Positions 51,320 through 60,318 are shown, numbered from the stretch's first letter. The stretch: DNA of 64,000 nucleotides from Bradyrhizobium canariense (GCF_900105125.1 NZ_LT629750.1:2728001-2792000); one strand, 5' to 3'. Numbers and translations: made by a program. Notes: generated by a model not told the origin, from the letters alone.

Positions 51320-52578
51320 GGGAAAAGTCCTCGGGTATTCTTGGCCGCGCGGACCTTCTCCACGCCGATCGCCATCGCCGCGGTACGGTGGGAAACACCA
51401 TCCGTCCTGGCGCGCGTGAGCATCAGTTCAAAAGCGCGATCGAGGATGTGATATTCGCGCCGCGTCACTTCCTCCTCTTCCCAAAACAATTGCTGCAGAT
51501 CCTGCACCCATTCGAAATAGCTGACGACAACGCCCCCGGAGTTGCAGAGGATGTCCGGAATGAGAAAGACTTCATCCCGGCGCTTGTCCAGTACCAGATC
51601 GGCGTCCGGCGTGGTCGGGCCATTGGCGCCTTCCGCCAATATTCGGCACTTCAGGTTTTCCGCGACGCGCGCGTCGATCACGCGCTCCATCGCCGCCGGC
51701 ACCAGAACGTCGCAGGGCAGAGTCAGGATCTGCGCAGGATCGAACTGCAACTGGCTGGAAAAGCCGGCGATGCTGCCATGGGTGGTGGCGTGCCGCATCA
51801 AGGCGGGAATGTCGAGGCCGGCCGAATCATGAAGCGCGCCGGTGTGATCGCTGACCGCGATCACCTTGAGGCCGAACTGATGCAATCCGAACGCGGCATA
51901 GGAACCGACATTGCCGAACCCCTGGACCACCGCCGTGGCATTGTTGGTATCGATCGACAATTCTCTCATCACCCGCCCGGCGAGATAGGCGACGCCACGG
52001 CCGGTGGCTTCGCGCCGGCCCAGGGTGCCGCCGGAGGCTACCGGCTTGCCGGTAACGATCTCGGTCACGGTCTGTCCCTGATACATCGAATAGGTGTCCA
52101 TGAACCAGGCCATCACCTGCTCGTTGGTGCCCATGTCGGGTGCCATCACGTCGGTATGCGGCCCGACGAACGGAATCATCTCCTGCATATAGCGCCGCGA
52201 CAGCGCTTCCAGCTCGCGTTTGGAGATGGTGGAGAGATCGACATTCACCCCGCCCTTGGCGCCGCCATAGGGCAGACCGACCAACGCGCATTTCCAGCTC
52301 ATCCAGATCGCCAGTGCGGCCACTTCGCCGATATCGACGCTGGGAGAAAACCGCGTACCGCCCTTGGTGGGACCAAGCGTGAGGTGATGCTGAACGCGAT
52401 ATCCCTCGAATACCGCGACTGAGCCGTCGTCGCGATGGATCGGACAGGAAACCGTGATCGCACGCTTGGGCAACAGCAAGCGATCACGCTCGTCCATCGG
52501 AATTTCAAGGTAATTGGCAATCACCCCGAACTGGTTCACTGCCATGTCGAACACCGGACCGGAATAGACAGTCATCAT
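51316..52578 (-). CDS. Glu/Leu/Phe/Val dehydrogenase family protein (glutamate dehydrogenase-like)
   Basis: 420 residues (419 if the second ATG at 52575 is used, which has the better spacing from GAGGG). The catalytic Lys is in LPYGGAKGG, the nucleotide-binding loop is VQGFGNVGS, and the GPTKGGTRFSP and APDMGTNEQVMAW motifs are intact. It interconverts an L-amino acid and its 2-oxo acid with NAD(P)H. It is coupled to the VOC gene downstream and divergent from two sugar kinases. Confidence 0.92.
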   Translation of the reverse strand: MMTVYSGPVFDMAVNQFGVIANYLEIPMDERDRLLLPKRAITVSCPIHRDDGSVAVFEGYRVQHHLTLGPTKGGTRFSPSVDIGEVAALAIWMSWKCALVGLPYGGAKGGVNVDLSTISKRELEALSRRYMQEMIPFVGPHTDVMAPDMGTNEQVMAWFMDTYSMYQGQTVTEIVTGKPVASGGTLGRREATGRGVAYLAGRVMRELSIDTNNATAVVQGFGNVGSYAAFGLHQFGLKVIAVSDHTGALHDSAGLDIPALMRHATTHGSIAGFSSQLQFDPAQILTLPCDVLVPAAMERVIDARVAENLKCRILAEGANGPTTPDADLVLDKRRDEVFLIPDILCNSGGVVVSYFEWVQDLQQLFWEEEEVTRREYHILDRAFELMLTRARTDGVSHRTAAMAIGVEKVRAAKNTRGLFP

Positions 52579-52781
52579 TCACCCTCTTTGGTCTCGCTGT
52601 CCGGAACCCGGAACGGACGCAGGCCGTTAGATCGGAGGCCCGACGCCGGGGACATCGTAGTCTGCCCCAAGGTTATCTCGCCAACGGTCCGGTTGCGAAT
52701 AATTTTAGCGAATGATCTGGCATAAGCGGTGCTAATGTATGTCCGCGGCCGGGACCACCCATCAGCCACGACGGAAAACGA

Positions 52782-53693
52782 ATGCAGGCTCTCTTCATCG
52801 GACAAACCTATATCGACGTCACCTTCATCACCGACCACATGCCGACCGGCGACGAAAAGCACGTCGCATCCGCCTACGCGGTCTCGTTCGGCGGCAATGC
52901 GGTCACAGCGGCTTTTTGCTGTGCCAAGCTCGGAATCGTGCCGGATCTGATCGCCACCGTGGCCAATGACTGGCTCGGACGGATGTTTCAGGACATGAGC
53001 GCGAAATACGGGATCTCGATCCATCCGCGCAAAGTCAATTCCTCGTCACTGTCCTTCATCATGCCGAAGGATGGCAAGCGCGCCATCGTGCGTTGCCGCG
53101 ACGACGAACATATCCATCCCTTTCCCATGCTCAATCTCAAGGGCTGCCGTGCGCTGCATGTCGACGGTCATCAGCCGGACGCCGCAATCCATTATGCCAA
53201 GCTGTGTCGCGAGGCCGGCATCCTGACCTCGCTCGACGGCGGCGGCCTGCGGACCAACACCCACGAGCTTCTTGAGTTTATCGATATCGCTATCGTCGCC
53301 GAGCGGCTGTGCGAGCAGATGGATCTGACGCCGGACAAGATGCTGGATTATCTCAAGAGCCGGGGCTGCCGGGTCGGCGGCATCACCCAGGGTGAAAAAG
53401 GCCTGGTCTGGTACGACGAGACGGGCACGGTTCGTACCATGCCCGCGCTCCCGATTGCGCGTGAGCGCGTGCTCGATACTAACGGCGCCGGGGACGTATT
53501 TCATGGCGCTTATGTGTTTTCATATCTCAACAATCCCGGCAAAAGCTGGCACGACCATTTCGAATTCGCGCGCGCTGCATCGACCTACAAGATCCAGCGG
53601 CTCGGCAACGAGGCCGGATTGCCGACGCTCGCCGATATCGAAGCCGTCAAGCAGGAGTTTCAAATCGGGCGCAAGAAGGAATTTTGGGACTAG
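52782..53693 (+). CDS. PfkB-family sugar kinase (first of two)
   Basis: 303 residues. The Gly-rich N-terminal motif SFGGNAVTAAFCCAKLG and the ATP/anion-hole motif DTNGAGDVFHGAY (catalytic Asp at its end) define a PfkB/ribokinase-fold kinase. Sequence differs clearly from the next gene, so these are not a recent duplication. GGAAAACG precedes the ATG. Substrate likely a sugar, sugar acid or nucleoside; unknown. Confidence 0.9.
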   Translation: MQALFIGQTYIDVTFITDHMPTGDEKHVASAYAVSFGGNAVTAAFCCAKLGIVPDLIATVANDWLGRMFQDMSAKYGISIHPRKVNSSSLSFIMPKDGKRAIVRCRDDEHIHPFPMLNLKGCRALHVDGHQPDAAIHYAKLCREAGILTSLDGGGLRTNTHELLEFIDIAIVAERLCEQMDLTPDKMLDYLKSRGCRVGGITQGEKGLVWYDETGTVRTMPALPIARERVLDTNGAGDVFHGAYVFSYLNNPGKSWHDHFEFARAASTYKIQRLGNEAGLPTLADIEAVKQEFQIGRKKEFWD

Positions 53694-53711
53694 AAAATCT
53701 TGGGATCAGGT

Positions 53712-54653
53712 ATGGGCCGCGTTTTCGTTGCCGGCAGCATCAACATGGATGTGGTGGCGACCGCCGACCGGCACCCGCGGATCGGCGAGACCATCGCCGG
53801 ACAGCAGGTGCTTTATTTTCCCGGAGGCAAGGGCGCGAACCAGGCGGTATCGGCGGCAAAGCTCGGCGCGCCGACAACACTGATCGGCCGGCTCGGCCAG
53901 GATGCGTTCGGCCGCGAGCTGAAGGCGTTTCTTGCCACCCAGGAGATAGACCTGAGCTTCGTGCAGGAAACTTCCGGAGCGCAGACCGGAACCGCCATCA
54001 TCACCATCGCCAAGGCCGACAACACCATCGTCGTCATTCCCGGCGCGAACGCGCTTGTTGGCGTCACCGATGTTGCGGCCCCCTTATTGGCAAAAGGCGA
54101 CATCGCCGTCAGCCAGTTCGAGATTCCGCTCCCCACCATCAGCGCGTTCTTTAAACGGGCTCGCGCCGTGGGCGCTACAACCATCCTCAATCCAGCGCCG
54201 GCGATCGAATTCGACGCTGAAATGCTCGATCTCGTCGATATTCTCATCCTCAATGAGAGCGAGCTCGGTCTTCTCTCAAAGACTGAACTCCGCGACACCG
54301 ACGATCACACGCGCTTCATCGAAGCCGCTAGGTCTTTGCGAGGCGGCAAAGACAAGATCGTCTGCGTGACGTTAGGCAAGCGAGGCGTGGTCGCGCTGGT
54401 GGATGGAAAACCGCTGATTATTTCGGGCCTCGCCGTCGAGGCTGTCGACACCACCGGTGCGGGCGATTGTTTTGTCGGCGCGGTGGCGGCGCAACTGGCG
54501 ACGGGGAATCCTATTAGCGATGCGCTGAATTACGCCAACGTTGCAGCGTCGATCTGCGTGCAGCGAATGGGCGCTGCGCCGTCGATGCCAACGATATCGG
54601 AAGTCGAGACGGCCATCTCCACGCGTCGTCCCGGCGCACGCCGGGACCCATAG
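53712..54653 (+). CDS. Ribokinase-like PfkB kinase whose C-terminus is repeat-encoded
   Basis: 313 residues from the ATG at 53712 (GGGA 6 bases upstream); a TTG at 53700 is an alternative. FPGGKGANQAVSAAKLG is the ribokinase substrate motif and DTTGAGDCFVGAVAAQL the catalytic one; NESELG marks ribokinases. It begins 18 bases after the first kinase gene. The last 11 residues, STRRPGARRDP, and the TAG stop are encoded by a family C intergenic repeat that begins within the gene, so the native end may have been replaced. Confidence 0.88.
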   Translation: MGRVFVAGSINMDVVATADRHPRIGETIAGQQVLYFPGGKGANQAVSAAKLGAPTTLIGRLGQDAFGRELKAFLATQEIDLSFVQETSGAQTGTAIITIAKADNTIVVIPGANALVGVTDVAAPLLAKGDIAVSQFEIPLPTISAFFKRARAVGATTILNPAPAIEFDAEMLDLVDILILNESELGLLSKTELRDTDDHTRFIEAARSLRGGKDKIVCVTLGKRGVVALVDGKPLIISGLAVEAVDTTGAGDCFVGAVAAQLATGNPISDALNYANVAASICVQRMGAAPSMPTISEVETAISTRRPGARRDP

Positions 54654-54743
54654 TCACCGGCGTTTGTTGATCGTGCAAGACGTCTGCCAAGGTGCCTTAA
54701 TGATGGTTCACGGCGTATGGACACCCGCGTTCTCCGGGACGAC
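54625..54743. repeat. Family C repeat, copy 2, overlapping the ribokinase end
   Basis: Begins CGTCGTCCCGGCG (54625) and ends TCTCCGGGACGAC (54743), with the block GACCCATAGTCACCGGCG shared with 60340-60356 as GACCCATAACCACCGGCG. The first 29 bases are coding for the kinase C-terminus. Confidence 0.8.
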
Positions 54744-54761
54744 AAATTTTACGGACAGCTT

Positions 54762-54851
54762 CGTAGGGTGGGCAGAGGCGCACTCGCGCCGTGCCCACCA
54801 TTTCTTGTGCGATTGGATTTGGTGGGCACGCTGCGCTTTGCCCACCCTACG
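54762..54851. repeat. Family D palindromic repeat
   Basis: CGTAGGGTGGGC (54762-54773) pairs perfectly with GCCCACCCTACG (54840-54851); an inner stem GTGCCCACC / GGTGGGCAC lies at 54791-54799 and 54821-54829. Only one copy is in the window. With family C it fills the gap between the convergent kinase and reductase genes. Confidence 0.85.
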
Positions 54852-54869
54852 GATCTGTTTAGCTAATCT

Positions 54870-56090
54870 TCAACTCAACGCGCTCTTTAGATCGAAGCTG
54901 ATGTCCGCCGCCTGCTCCGGCGTAATCGAGCCGTTGGCAGCGAGCAAACGCCGTCCGAACATGTGATCGCCGGCACGATTGACCGACTCGATGCCGACGA
55001 GTTGCTCTGACCTATAGCAGAACGCGGAAAACGCGCCCTGCTCCCGGTCGCCGCGCACCGCGACGCGATCATATCCGGTGGTCAGGCCGGCGATCTGAAG
55101 CTTGTCGCTGCCCTGATCGCTCCAGAACCAGGGCAGCCCGTCATAATGTTTTGCGTCACCGGTCAGCCGCGCCGCGACACATTTTGCATGATCGGTGGCA
55201 TTCTGCACGGACTCGAGCCGAAGCGACCCGCCAAAACGCTGGCTTGCGTACAGCGCGCAGTCGCCGATCGCCGAGATATTCGAATCCGAAGTCAGCAACT
55301 GCTCGTCGACGATGATGCCAGAGGCGACCGGCAGGCCAGCCTCCGCTGCCAGTTCGACATTGGGCAGGACGCCAACGCCGACCACGACCAGATCGGCGGC
55401 CACATGCCGGCCGTCGCTGAGGCTCACACCTGTCACTTTGCCGTCGTGGCCCTCGATGCTGGTGGCCTGCACACCCAGATAAAGCCGGATGCCCGCTGCG
55501 GTGTGCCGGTCTTGAAAGAATTCCGAGATTTCCGCGGTCACCGCGCGCGCCATGACGCGCGTACCGAGTTCGAGCACATCCACGTCGAGGCCTTTGGCGC
55601 GAGCCGTGGCGGCGAATTCCAGCCCGATAAACCCCGCGCCGATCACCACCACCCGCTGGCCCGGCACAAGCCACTGCCGCAATGCTTCGCTTTCGTCGAG
55701 CGTCCGCAGATAGCGCACGGCTTCAAGATTGGCGTTCGGGATATCAAGCAAACGATTACGCGCACCGGTCGCCAGTACCAGATGCTCATAATCGAGCGAC
55801 GAGCCGGAGGCGAGCAGCAGCCGGCGCGTGGCACGATCGATCGCGACAGCACGGTCGGCGATCAATTCGATGTTCTGGTCGCGATAGAATTTGTCCGGAC
55901 GAAACATCAGGCTGTCCGGAGCGCCGCCGCCTTTCAGATAGGCCTTGGACAGCGGCGGCCGCTGGTACGGCAGATGGCTCTCGTCGTTGATCAGGCAGAC
56001 CGGTTCGCCATACCCCGCTTGCCGCAACGATGCCGCGAGCTGAAAGCCCGCGTGCCCTGCGCCGACAATTAAAACAGGTTGCTTCGCCAT
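54870..56090 (-). CDS. NAD(P)H:ferredoxin reductase for P450 (putidaredoxin/palustrisredoxin reductase type)
   Basis: 406 residues from the ATG at 56090. FAD motif IVGAGHAGFQLAASLRQ, NAD motif VVIGAGFIGLEFAATA and the conserved TSDSNISAIGDCALY region identify the putidaredoxin reductase family. It would pass electrons from NADH to a [2Fe-2S] ferredoxin. It starts 4 bases after the CYP199A-like P450 stop, a clear functional pair, but no ferredoxin gene is present nearby. Confidence 0.9.
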   Translation of the reverse strand: MAKQPVLIVGAGHAGFQLAASLRQAGYGEPVCLINDESHLPYQRPPLSKAYLKGGGAPDSLMFRPDKFYRDQNIELIADRAVAIDRATRRLLLASGSSLDYEHLVLATGARNRLLDIPNANLEAVRYLRTLDESEALRQWLVPGQRVVVIGAGFIGLEFAATARAKGLDVDVLELGTRVMARAVTAEISEFFQDRHTAAGIRLYLGVQATSIEGHDGKVTGVSLSDGRHVAADLVVVGVGVLPNVELAAEAGLPVASGIIVDEQLLTSDSNISAIGDCALYASQRFGGSLRLESVQNATDHAKCVAARLTGDAKHYDGLPWFWSDQGSDKLQIAGLTTGYDRVAVRGDREQGAFSAFCYRSEQLVGIESVNRAGDHMFGRRLLAANGSITPEQAADISFDLKSALS

Positions 56091-56094
56091 TCCG

Positions 56095-57297
56095 TCAGAC
56101 CGGTACAACGCGAAGCGGCAAGGTGTCGAGCCCGCGCAGCGTATTGTTCAGCCGCCGCTCCGGCTGGCCGGTCATCTCGAACGAGGCGACGCGCCTGGCG
56201 AGAGCGCCAAAAATCGCCTCGCTTTCAAGCCGCGCCACCGCCTGCCCGACGCAGCCATGAATGCCGGTGCCGAACGTCATGTGTCCGGTCGCGCGGCGCC
56301 TGACGTCAAAGGTGTCAGGCTTGTCCCAGCGCCGTGGATCGCGGTTGGCGGCCGCGAGAAACAGCAGCACTTTCTCGCCATCGCCGATATGCACGCCGCC
56401 CACGTCCACAGCTTTGGTCGTGGTGCGGAAGAAGGTCTGCACCGGCGCTTCGAACCGCAACACCTCTTCAAACGAGCCGCGGATCAGGTTCGGGCTCTCA
56501 CGAAGGATGGTCCATTGTTCGGGATTGCTCGCAAAGCAATATAGCGCGTTGCCAAGCCCATAGACGGTGGTGTCGATACCGGCCGAAAGGAACGAGCGCA
56601 CCAGCATGCCGGCTTCGGCTTCGGACAATTCACCAGCGTCGACGGCTTCGAATATCCGCATGCCCAATCCGCTGGGCGCCAGCGCCGCACGGCTGCATTT
56701 CGACATGATCCAGTCGCGCACCGGCCCGGCGTTGGCCATGGCCTTGTCGAACAGATCATTGCGCGGGCCGAACGAGTTGAACACCATGCTGCCGTAAGGC
56801 AGCAGATTCTCGCGCCCCTCCTCGGAAATGCCGACCGCGTCCGGAAACACTTTCAGCGGGTAAGCCTCGGCCAGATCGGCTACGCCGTCGAACTCCCGCT
56901 GCTCCAGCAGACGGTCGACCAGCGCTTCCGCCTCGCGCGCGAACGTCTCGCGCAGGATGTTGATGGCCGCGGGCGACAGGATGCGCGTCAGCACCGCGCG
57001 GGTGCGCGTGTGCAACGGCGGGTCGGCTTCGAGGATGATGCTCGGCGGACGCCAGGGCGGTTCCTTGCGGAAGTCGCTCAAACCCACGCCGGCTCCGGAG
57101 CAGTAGGTCTGCCAGTCGGTCAGCGCGTCGCGAACTTCCTGATGTCGCGCCATCGCCCAGATGCCGTAATGTTCCAGCCAAACCACCGGCCCCGCTTCGC
57201 GCATCGCCTCATGGTGTGGATAGGGATCGCTCAGGAACGCGTGGGAAAAGGGATCGATGGTGGAGACCGGACGGTCGACTGTCGCTTCCATGCTCAT
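56095..57297 (-). CDS. CYP199A-like cytochrome P450 (predicted para-substituted benzoate oxidase)
   Basis: 400 residues from the ATG at 57297 (GGAGGG 6 bases upstream). It aligns closely with CYP199A4 of Rhodopseudomonas: GVGLSDFRKE, WRPPSIILEADPP, APVQTFFRTTT, and heme ligand Cys349 in FGTGIHGCVG. With a constant offset of nine, the residues that hold the benzoate carboxylate in CYP199A4 (Arg92, Ser95, Arg243, Ser244) are Arg83, Ser86, Arg234 and Ser235; the Asp-Thr pair (242-243) is also kept. Expected reaction: O-demethylation or hydroxylation of 4-substituted benzoates. Confidence 0.9.
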   Translation of the reverse strand: MSMEATVDRPVSTIDPFSHAFLSDPYPHHEAMREAGPVVWLEHYGIWAMARHQEVRDALTDWQTYCSGAGVGLSDFRKEPPWRPPSIILEADPPLHTRTRAVLTRILSPAAINILRETFAREAEALVDRLLEQREFDGVADLAEAYPLKVFPDAVGISEEGRENLLPYGSMVFNSFGPRNDLFDKAMANAGPVRDWIMSKCSRAALAPSGLGMRIFEAVDAGELSEAEAGMLVRSFLSAGIDTTVYGLGNALYCFASNPEQWTILRESPNLIRGSFEEVLRFEAPVQTFFRTTTKAVDVGGVHIGDGEKVLLFLAAANRDPRRWDKPDTFDVRRRATGHMTFGTGIHGCVGQAVARLESEAIFGALARRVASFEMTGQPERRLNNTLRGLDTLPLRVVPV

Positions 57298-57437
57298 CAC
57301 GAACCCTCCCGCTTCCGGCTGTTGCAATGCGGTGAGCCGCCCGGCCGTTTGTCCATATTCTGCAGACTTGGCCGGGGATTGTCACCTCTTCCCTTCTGCT
57401 ATTTAAATGACCAGCGACGTTCTTCAGGGCTATCCCC

Positions 57438-58238
57438 ATGCCGATACCCGCCACCACCTCCCTGCCCGACGATCCGGCCCTGCTCAGGATCGAAGGCCCG
57501 ATTGCGACCATCACGCTCAATCGGCCAACCGCGTTCAACTCGATCGATCTTTCCATCGCCAAAAAACTGGAACAGCTCAGCGCCGAGGTCGAGGCGTCCG
57601 ATGATATTCGGGTGCTCGTGATCGAAGGTGAAGGCCGCGCATTCTGTGCCGGCGGCGATCTGCAAACCATCGGCGCCGCGGCGGCGACCGATACCATTGC
57701 GCCCGTGGTCGGCGAGTTGCTGCAGCACTACCACGCCTTCATCACGACGCTGCGGCGGATGCCGAAGATCGTGCTGGCAAGCGTGCATGGCTCGGCTGCC
57801 GGCGCCGGAATGTCGCTCGCTTTCGTGGCGGACCTCTGTATCGCCACTGAAGACGCCCGCTTCACGCCAGCCTATTCAAAACTTGGCGTGTCGCCGGACG
57901 GCGGCGGAACCGTCGGCCTTGCGGCGAGCGTCGGCACGCGGCGCGCCTTGCAGATCTTCCTCGCGGAAGACAGCTTTTCGGCGGCACAGGCTTATGATTG
58001 GGGCCTGCTCGCCAAGGTGGTTCCGGCGGCCGAACTGAAAGCCGCCACCCGTGAGCTGGCGCAACGCCTGGCGCAAAACGCTCCAGCCGGGCTCGCAGCC
58101 ACCAAGGCACTGATCCATCGGGCGCCGACGACCCCGATCGAACAGCAGCTCGATGCCGAGCGCGACGCCATCATCGACTGCATGCACAGCGAAGAGTTCC
58201 GTGTGGCGGTGAAGAAGTTCACCAGCAAGATGAAATAG
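57438..58238 (+). CDS. Enoyl-CoA hydratase/isomerase family protein
   Basis: 266 residues of the crotonase fold. Oxyanion-hole segments RAFCAGGDLQ and HGSAAGAGMSLAFVADL are conserved; the usual second Glu region reads PAYSKLGVSPDGGGT, with Asp where a hydratase Glu is often found, so isomerase or another crotonase activity is possible. It is divergent from the P450 gene with 140 bases between. It could act in aromatic or fatty acyl-CoA breakdown. Confidence 0.88.
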   Translation: MPIPATTSLPDDPALLRIEGPIATITLNRPTAFNSIDLSIAKKLEQLSAEVEASDDIRVLVIEGEGRAFCAGGDLQTIGAAAATDTIAPVVGELLQHYHAFITTLRRMPKIVLASVHGSAAGAGMSLAFVADLCIATEDARFTPAYSKLGVSPDGGGTVGLAASVGTRRALQIFLAEDSFSAAQAYDWGLLAKVVPAAELKAATRELAQRLAQNAPAGLAATKALIHRAPTTPIEQQLDAERDAIIDCMHSEEFRVAVKKFTSKMK

Positions 58239-58244
58239 TTTGGG

Positions 58245-58348
58245 CCGTCATCATCCGCGGAAGCGGATGATCCAGTACTCCGCGGCATCTCGGCTTCAGG
58301 CTCGGTCTCGGATTACTGGATGCCCCGCTTTCGCGGGGCATGACGACT
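58245..58348. repeat. Family E repeat, copy 1
   Basis: Begins CCGTCATCATCCGCGGAAG and ends GCATGACGAC; includes GGATGATCCAGTACTCCG and TACTGGATGCCCCGC blocks shared with 62677-62813. The stem CCCCGCTTTCGCGGGG is prominent. It lies between the convergent enoyl-CoA hydratase and dctM genes. Confidence 0.85.
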
Positions 58349-58366
58349 TGGTCCACGCGGACGCTA

Positions 58367-59707
58367 TCAATCCGGGCAGATATATCCCGTCCCCGCCGGT
58401 GACTTGAAACAACCGACCGATTCCGGAATCACGTGCTTGGGCAGCCAAAGCACCACTTTCGGGAAATAGATCGTGAAGCAGATCGTGACCAGAAACACCA
58501 CGTAGATCGGCAGCGCCGCGCGCAACGCTTTGCCAAAGCTGACGCCGACGAATTTCGAGGCCATCAACAGCACCAGGCCATAGGGCGGCGTGATCAGTCC
58601 GAACGCCAATGTCGCGATCAGCACCACACCCATATGCACGCCGTTGATGTCGCCGGCCTGGGTCAGCGCATTCACCAGCGGCATGAAGATGATGATGGTC
58701 GGCACCGGCTCGATGAAATCGCCGACGACGGTGAACAGCGCCACCATCAGCAACATGATGTAGTGCGGATTGCTGCCTGCGATCGAGGTGATCCAGTCGG
58801 CGATCACGATGGCGCCGCGCAGATAGGCGAGCATCCAGCCAAAGGCGTTGGCGGCGCCGATCGTGATCAACGGCAGCGAGAAGATCAGGCCGGCGAGACA
58901 GAAATCGTAGGGGATTTTCCGCAGGTGACCGCGATTGAGCGCGGGAATGACAACGGCGATGATCCATACCACCGCAACGACACCGGCTTCCGTCGGCGTG
59001 AACCAGCCAGTGAGAATGCCGCCGAGCAGGATCACGGGTATCATCAGCGGAAGCGCCGCATCGCCGGTCGCAAACACCACCTGGCGTAACGGCGCCCGCG
59101 GCTTGCTCATGCCGGTGGGCCCGAAGAAATAGCAATAAATCATCAGCCCGATGCCGATCATCAATCCCGGCACCACGCCCGCCATGAACAAGCCGGCAAT
59201 CGAGACATTGCCCACCGCGCCGTAGACGACGGCGGTGATGCTCGGCGGCACCAGCGCTGCGATCGTGGACGCCGAGGCAATGATCGCGGCAATGAAGGCG
59301 GGGTTATAGCCTTCCCGCTTCATCGGCCCGCCCAATGCGCGAGTCATGACCGCGACGTCGGCGGTGGTCGATCCCGACATTTCCGAGAAGAACATGCTGA
59401 AGACGACGACGACCTGCGACAGCCCGCCCCGGATATGCCCGACCAGCGACAGCGACAAATTGGCGATCCGTACCACGACATTCGCCGAACTCATGAGCTC
59501 GCCGACCAGCAGGAAAAACGGAATCGCCAGCAAGGCTTCGGAGTCCACGCCGTCGAAAATCTTCTGGATGATCGCGGCAAGCGAAACGTCCGTCAGCATG
59601 GCGCCGACGAAAACGCCGGCCATCAGCGAGAATGGCACGGGCACGCCGAGATAGCCGAAAAACAGGAAGCAGAGCGACATCAGCGCAAGGACGATGGGCG
59701 CGCTCAC
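58367..59707 (-). CDS. dctM: TRAP transporter large permease DctM
   Basis: 446 residues, about 12 membrane segments. The N-terminal LALMSLCFLFFGYLGVPVPFS helix, GGLSQVVVVFSMFFSEMSGS and the ITPPYGLVLLMAS motif are DctM hallmarks. It starts at a GTG overlapping the dctQ stop (GTGA), so translation is coupled. Uses a sodium or proton gradient to import the ligand from the binding protein, usually a carboxylate. Confidence 0.93.
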   Translation of the reverse strand: MSAPIVLALMSLCFLFFGYLGVPVPFSLMAGVFVGAMLTDVSLAAIIQKIFDGVDSEALLAIPFFLLVGELMSSANVVVRIANLSLSLVGHIRGGLSQVVVVFSMFFSEMSGSTTADVAVMTRALGGPMKREGYNPAFIAAIIASASTIAALVPPSITAVVYGAVGNVSIAGLFMAGVVPGLMIGIGLMIYCYFFGPTGMSKPRAPLRQVVFATGDAALPLMIPVILLGGILTGWFTPTEAGVVAVVWIIAVVIPALNRGHLRKIPYDFCLAGLIFSLPLITIGAANAFGWMLAYLRGAIVIADWITSIAGSNPHYIMLLMVALFTVVGDFIEPVPTIIIFMPLVNALTQAGDINGVHMGVVLIATLAFGLITPPYGLVLLMASKFVGVSFGKALRAALPIYVVFLVTICFTIYFPKVVLWLPKHVIPESVGCFKSPAGTGYICPD

Positions 59708-60288
59708 GGCAGCGTCCTCTTCTGAATGCCGGTGTCGATTGCCGGAATCGGCAGGTCCTCGTCCGGCGGCTCTGGATGGTCAAATCCATTGCGGATGCCG
59801 TTCACCAGCTGCTCGATCGTGAACAGCGCCACCAAAACGCCTGACAGCGGAATCACCGCGTAGAGCGAGGCGATCGGCGTACCCGACGGCAGCCGGAAAC
59901 TGCCAAAGCCCCTGAGATAATTGATGTAGCCGAACCAGATCAGGCAAAACGCGACGCCGAGAACGACCAGCCGGATCACGATCTCGACGATCAGCCGCGG
60001 GGTGCCATGCAACGCCTCGGAGATCGCGGTCAGATAGAGATGGTCGTTGCGACGGGTGGCGACCGCCGCACCGATGAATATCCCATAGATAAACAGCGTC
60101 GAGGTGACTTCCTGCAGCCACAGCCAGGGATGGCCGATGGTGCGGGTAATAATGTCGAACATGACCGACAGCGAGAAGCCGAAACACAGGACGCCGCAGA
60201 CGATCATCAGCACCAGTTCAAGCCTGTCGAGCCACCGCCATTTCAGGTGATGCTGCCGCTGCAACACCAGTTTGTCGGCGATGGCCAT
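59704..60288 (-). CDS. dctQ: TRAP transporter small permease DctQ
   Basis: 194 residues from the ATG at 60288 (GGAGAG about 5 bases upstream). Four membrane segments (LVLMIVCGVLCFGFSLSV; EVTSTLFIYGIFIGAAVA; LVVLGVAFCLIWFGYINY; LYAVIPLSGVLVALFTI) and the RRNDHLYL loop fit DctQ. The C-terminal tail is acidic and proline-rich. It lies 184 bases downstream of the first dctP gene across a family C repeat. Confidence 0.9.
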   Translation of the reverse strand: MAIADKLVLQRQHHLKWRWLDRLELVLMIVCGVLCFGFSLSVMFDIITRTIGHPWLWLQEVTSTLFIYGIFIGAAVATRRNDHLYLTAISEALHGTPRLIVEIVIRLVVLGVAFCLIWFGYINYLRGFGSFRLPSGTPIASLYAVIPLSGVLVALFTIEQLVNGIRNGFDHPEPPDEDLPIPAIDTGIQKRTLP

Positions 60289-60318
60289 CAAGCTCTCCGT
60301 CGTCTCGGATCAAACTCT

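Noticed and set aside
54625..54851. Possible CRISPR or tandem-repeat array
   Set aside because: These are two different single palindromic units with no regularly spaced direct repeats or spacers.
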